Shown here piece by piece: positions 5,552 through 7,461 of a DNA stretch of 7,461 nt. The notes beneath the pieces were generated by a model. That model saw nothing but the letters and a program-made list of their open reading frames with translations. It did not search any database and was not told where the DNA came from. Source of the DNA: Burkholderiales bacterium (GTDB taxonomy: Bacteria > Pseudomonadota > Gammaproteobacteria > Burkholderiales > SG8-41); assembly GCA_019746155.1 (NCBI GenBank), contig JAIESJ010000199.1, forward strand, positions 1-7,461, read 5' to 3'. The position numbers and the translations under genes were made by a program. The first letter of the stretch is position 1. Each line of letters starts with the position of its first letter.

Positions 5552-6334
5552 TCAGGCGTGAGAGCGGGCAAGTTCGCCGACCAGCCAGATGGTGGCGATA
5601 CCCAGTGCGATCAGGATGACTTGCTGCACGGTGGCGTGGATTTCGGGGCGCCGATGCAGGCCCGGTATCAGATCGGCCACCGACACGTAGAGCATGCTGG
5701 CGGCAGCCAGCCCGAGCATGGTCGGAATCCACTCCTGCATGGTCTGCAGCGCGTAGTAGGCGAGCCCGCCGCCCGCGATCATTGCCGTGCTGGAAAGCAT
5801 GTTGAGCAGAAAGGCTTCGCGCTTGCTGTAGCCGGAATGCAGCAGAACCAGGAAATTACCCACTTCCTGCGGCACTTCGTGGGCGATGATGGCAAGTGCG
5901 GTGACGATGCCAAGCTCGGTGTTGGCCAGGAACGCCGCAGCAATCAGCACGCCGTCGACGAAATTGTGAAAGGTATCGCCGATCATGATCATCATGCCGC
6001 TGCGGCCGTGATCGTGATTGAGGCGGGTTTCGTGGAGGTCGTGCGCTTCGCACTGCTCCTGGTGGCAGTGGCGCCACAGCACCAGTTTTTCCAGCACGAA
6101 AAACAGCAGGATGCCGAAGAGGATGGTTGCCGCCACCCGCTCTGCGCTGTGCGAAATGCTGAATGCGTGGGGCAGCACCTCGAGGAATGCCGCGCCGAGC
6201 AGCGCACCGACTGCGTAGCTGATCAGCACCGGTACCTGGCTGACTTTGGCGTTGAGCGCGACGATTGCCGCGGCGATGACCGACAGCACGCCGCCCAGCA
6301 GGGTGGCGGCAATAATCCAGGCCAGCGTAGTCAT
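5552..6334 (-). CDS. ZIP-family divalent metal transporter
   Basis: This is a 260-residue inner-membrane protein of the ZIP (zinc/iron-regulated transporter-like) family, which moves zinc and related divalent metals into the cytoplasm. Eight hydrophobic segments can be placed at roughly 4-26, 36-56, 68-86, 115-137, 142-166, 174-195, 202-224 and 237-254. The metal-binding helices are clear: HNFVDG (123-128) in segment 4 and HEVPQE (152-157) in segment 5. The loop between segments 3 and 4 (about 88-110) is rich in His, Cys and acidic residues (WRHCHQEQCEAHD, NHDHG), typical of a metal-sensing or delivery loop. The ATG at 6334 gives a complete first membrane segment; the ribosome site is weak. 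Metal specificity cannot be read from sequence, so no symbol is given. pgeF ends 128 nt upstream, with a promoter candidate between, and phaC begins 96 nt downstream. Confidence 0.92.
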   Translation of the reverse strand: MTTLAWIIAATLLGGVLSVIAAAIVALNAKVSQVPVLISYAVGALLGAAFLEVLPHAFSISHSAERVAATILFGILLFFVLEKLVLWRHCHQEQCEAHDLHETRLNHDHGRSGMMIMIGDTFHNFVDGVLIAAAFLANTELGIVTALAIIAHEVPQEVGNFLVLLHSGYSKREAFLLNMLSSTAMIAGGGLAYYALQTMQEWIPTMLGLAAASMLYVSVADLIPGLHRRPEIHATVQQVILIALGIATIWLVGELARSHA

Positions 6335-6405
6335 GATGTGTGGAGGCGAATTGTCCGGGACGGCAGGCAGAGTCTACCTGGACCCGCAGCGGGGAAAAAC
6401 GCGTA

Positions 6406-6411
6406 ATTATA
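6406..6411 (-). promoter_or_regulatory. Candidate -10 element for the ZIP transporter gene
   Basis: A perfect TATAAT on the - strand within the 128-nt pgeF-ZIP gap, about 72 nt before the ZIP start. No good -35 is seen 16-18 nt upstream, which suggests either an activator or a weak promoter. The surrounding CGTATAATTACG is nearly palindromic, but I cannot match it confidently to a metal-regulator box. Confidence 0.4.
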
Positions 6412-6462
6412 CGTGATTTGCCCGGCGCGAACCGGTTTGCGGTGCAGATAAGCCCGCCGCGC

Positions 6463-7209
6463 TCATTTCTCGCGCCAGATCAACGCGGCCATGCGGCCGG
6501 TGGTTTTGTCGCGGCGGTAGGAAAAAAACCGTTGCGAGTCGGATACGGTGCACAGGCCACCTCCATAAATATGACCGACGCCGGCGCATGCCAGCGCCTG
6601 ACGCGCCAGCATAAAGAGATCGGCCAGCCATTTCCCCGGGCGGTGCGCCCTGAATGCCTGTGCTGCAAACGGGTCGCGAGCAAGGAAGGCGTCGCGGACG
6701 TCGGCGCCGACCTCGAACGCGTCGGGCCCGATGCCGGGACCGAGATAGGCGAGCAACTCGCCAGACGCCACACCGGCCCTGCGCAATTGATGCACGGTGT
6801 TTTCGATTACGCCGCCCGCCAGGCCGCGCCATCCGGCATGGACGGCGGCGACGTGGGAGCCGCTGCGGTCGCATAACAATACGGGCAGGCAATCGGCGAT
6901 CATGACGGCACAGACGGTGCCGGGGCGGCGCGCAATGCTGGCATCGGCATCGGGCGTTTCGGTCAGGGCATCGGCATCGACCACGTTTGCGCCATGCACT
7001 TGCTTGAGCCATTTCGGTTCCTGCGGCAGCAAACGGCGCAACTGCGCCCGGTTTTCCACCACCGCCTGCGGCTCGTCGCCGCTGCACGGGCCGAGATTGA
7101 AGCTTGAGTAGGGACCGGTGCTGACGCCGCCGGCGCGGGTGGTGATCAGCGCCCTGATGTTTGCAGGCGCCGGCCACTCGGGCACGATCCAGTCAGGGTG
7201 GCGGTTCAT
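6463..7209 (-). CDS. pgeF: Peptidoglycan editing factor PgeF / laccase-domain purine nucleoside phosphorylase (YfiH family)
   Basis: This is a cytoplasmic protein of the multicopper polyphenol oxidase (laccase)-like domain family. Members have been described as zinc-dependent purine nucleoside phosphorylase/adenosine deaminases, and E. coli PgeF prevents misincorporation of wrong residues in peptidoglycan precursors. The protein is 248 residues. The three metal ligands of the family are visible: His72 (KQVHGANVVD), Cys107 (IADCLPVLL) and His124 (AAVHAGWRG). YLGPGIGPDAFEVG (155-168) and the C-terminal GGGLCTVSD...FFSYRRD are also family marks. The ATG was chosen because it overlaps the rluD stop as ATGA; the frame stays open upstream, but that stretch lies within rluD. 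The rluD-yfiH order is the same as in E. coli, and the 4-nt overlap suggests translational coupling. Confidence 0.94.
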   Translation of the reverse strand: MNRHPDWIVPEWPAPANIRALITTRAGGVSTGPYSSFNLGPCSGDEPQAVVENRAQLRRLLPQEPKWLKQVHGANVVDADALTETPDADASIARRPGTVCAVMIADCLPVLLCDRSGSHVAAVHAGWRGLAGGVIENTVHQLRRAGVASGELLAYLGPGIGPDAFEVGADVRDAFLARDPFAAQAFRAHRPGKWLADLFMLARQALACAGVGHIYGGGLCTVSDSQRFFSYRRDKTTGRMAALIWREK

Positions 7210-7461
7210 GACTGTTGCCGCAACAGGGCGATCAGGTCCTGCAGGTCCCGGGGCGGTTTGGCGCGCCATGACAGGGTTTTCTTCGAGCCCGGATGAACCA
7301 GCGCCAACTTTTCCGCGTGCAACGCCTGCCGCCTGAAATTCAGTTCGCAAGGTAATTTGCGGCCCGGCCTCTTGCCGTAAACCGGGTCGCCGATGAGCGG
7401 GTGGCCTATGGCATCAAGATGCACGCGAATCTGATGCGTGCGCCCTGTCTCGAGCCGGCAG
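7206..7461 (-). CDS. rluD: 23S rRNA pseudouridine synthase RluD, C-terminal part (5' end outside window)
   Basis: Only the last 84 residues are present. RluD isomerises specific uridines of 23S rRNA helix 69 to pseudouridine and helps ribosome assembly. The fragment contains the RluA/RluD-family motif LETGRTHQIRVHLDAIGHPL followed by IGDPVYGKR, and further on RQALHAEKL with downstream HPGSKK. The catalytic aspartate and the N-terminal S4 domain would lie beyond the window edge, so RluD versus RluC/RluA rests on motif wording and on the neighbouring pgeF, a typical rluD partner. Its TGA stop overlaps the pgeF start by 4 nt. Confidence 0.88.
   Translation of the reverse strand, partial: CRLETGRTHQIRVHLDAIGHPLIGDPVYGKRPGRKLPCELNFRRQALHAEKLALVHPGSKKTLSWRAKPPRDLQDLIALLRQQS

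Noticed and set aside
2797..6404. 12-mer GGAAAAACGCGT present at 2797-2808 and again at 6393-6404
   Set aside because: About one or two 12-base matches are expected by chance in a window of this size. There is no wider similarity around the two copies.
5558..6406. A 282-codon + strand frame opposite the ZIP gene
   Set aside because: The - strand frame encodes an unmistakable ZIP protein with HNFVDG and HEVPQE, while the antisense product has no domain-like features.

Overview
The window is a high-GC segment of a bacterial chromosome, most likely from a betaproteobacterium of the Rhodocyclales/Nitrosomonadales type. I infer this from the class I polyhydroxyalkanoate (PHA) genes lying beside rimO and a YoaA-type helicase, and from the protein sequences. 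No species can be named from the sequence alone. There are no mobile elements, CRISPR arrays, tRNAs or rRNAs.

Layout. The left end holds the 3' end of a YoaA/DinG-type helicase gene on the + strand. It converges on a leftward series of genes on the - strand. Read right to left in the direction of transcription, these are: the 3' end of rluD (23S rRNA pseudouridine synthase), pgeF (laccase-domain peptidoglycan editing factor / purine nucleoside phosphorylase, overlapping rluD by 4 nt), a ZIP-family metal transporter, phaC (class I PHA synthase), phaB (acetoacetyl-CoA reductase), a 438-nt gap, phaR (PHA regulator) and rimO (ribosomal protein S12 methylthiotransferase). PhaB makes (R)-3-hydroxybutyryl-CoA, PhaC polymerises it, and PhaR is expected to sense the polymer. 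The thiolase gene phaA, often found between phaC and phaB, is absent here.

The most interesting part is the gap between phaB and phaR (about 2475-2912). On the + strand, opposite to every nearby gene, it carries an A-tract, a TTGACA-17 nt-TATATT promoter, a region with no substantial ORF, a long hairpin with a CCCCC loop flanked by a CCTCCTTT stretch, and a strong intrinsic terminator ending in seven T. This is the architecture of a small RNA of about 263 nt. CCTCCTTT matches the anti-Shine-Dalgarno end of betaproteobacterial 16S rRNA, so the RNA may act on ribosome binding sites. Three TGC-N3-GCA elements resemble PhaR operators. One lies in the candidate phaR promoter and one at the predicted sRNA start; these two share a 12/13-base match in inverted orientation. 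The third lies within the sRNA region. Together they suggest, as inference, that PhaR controls both itself and the sRNA, tying the sRNA to the PHA state of the cell.
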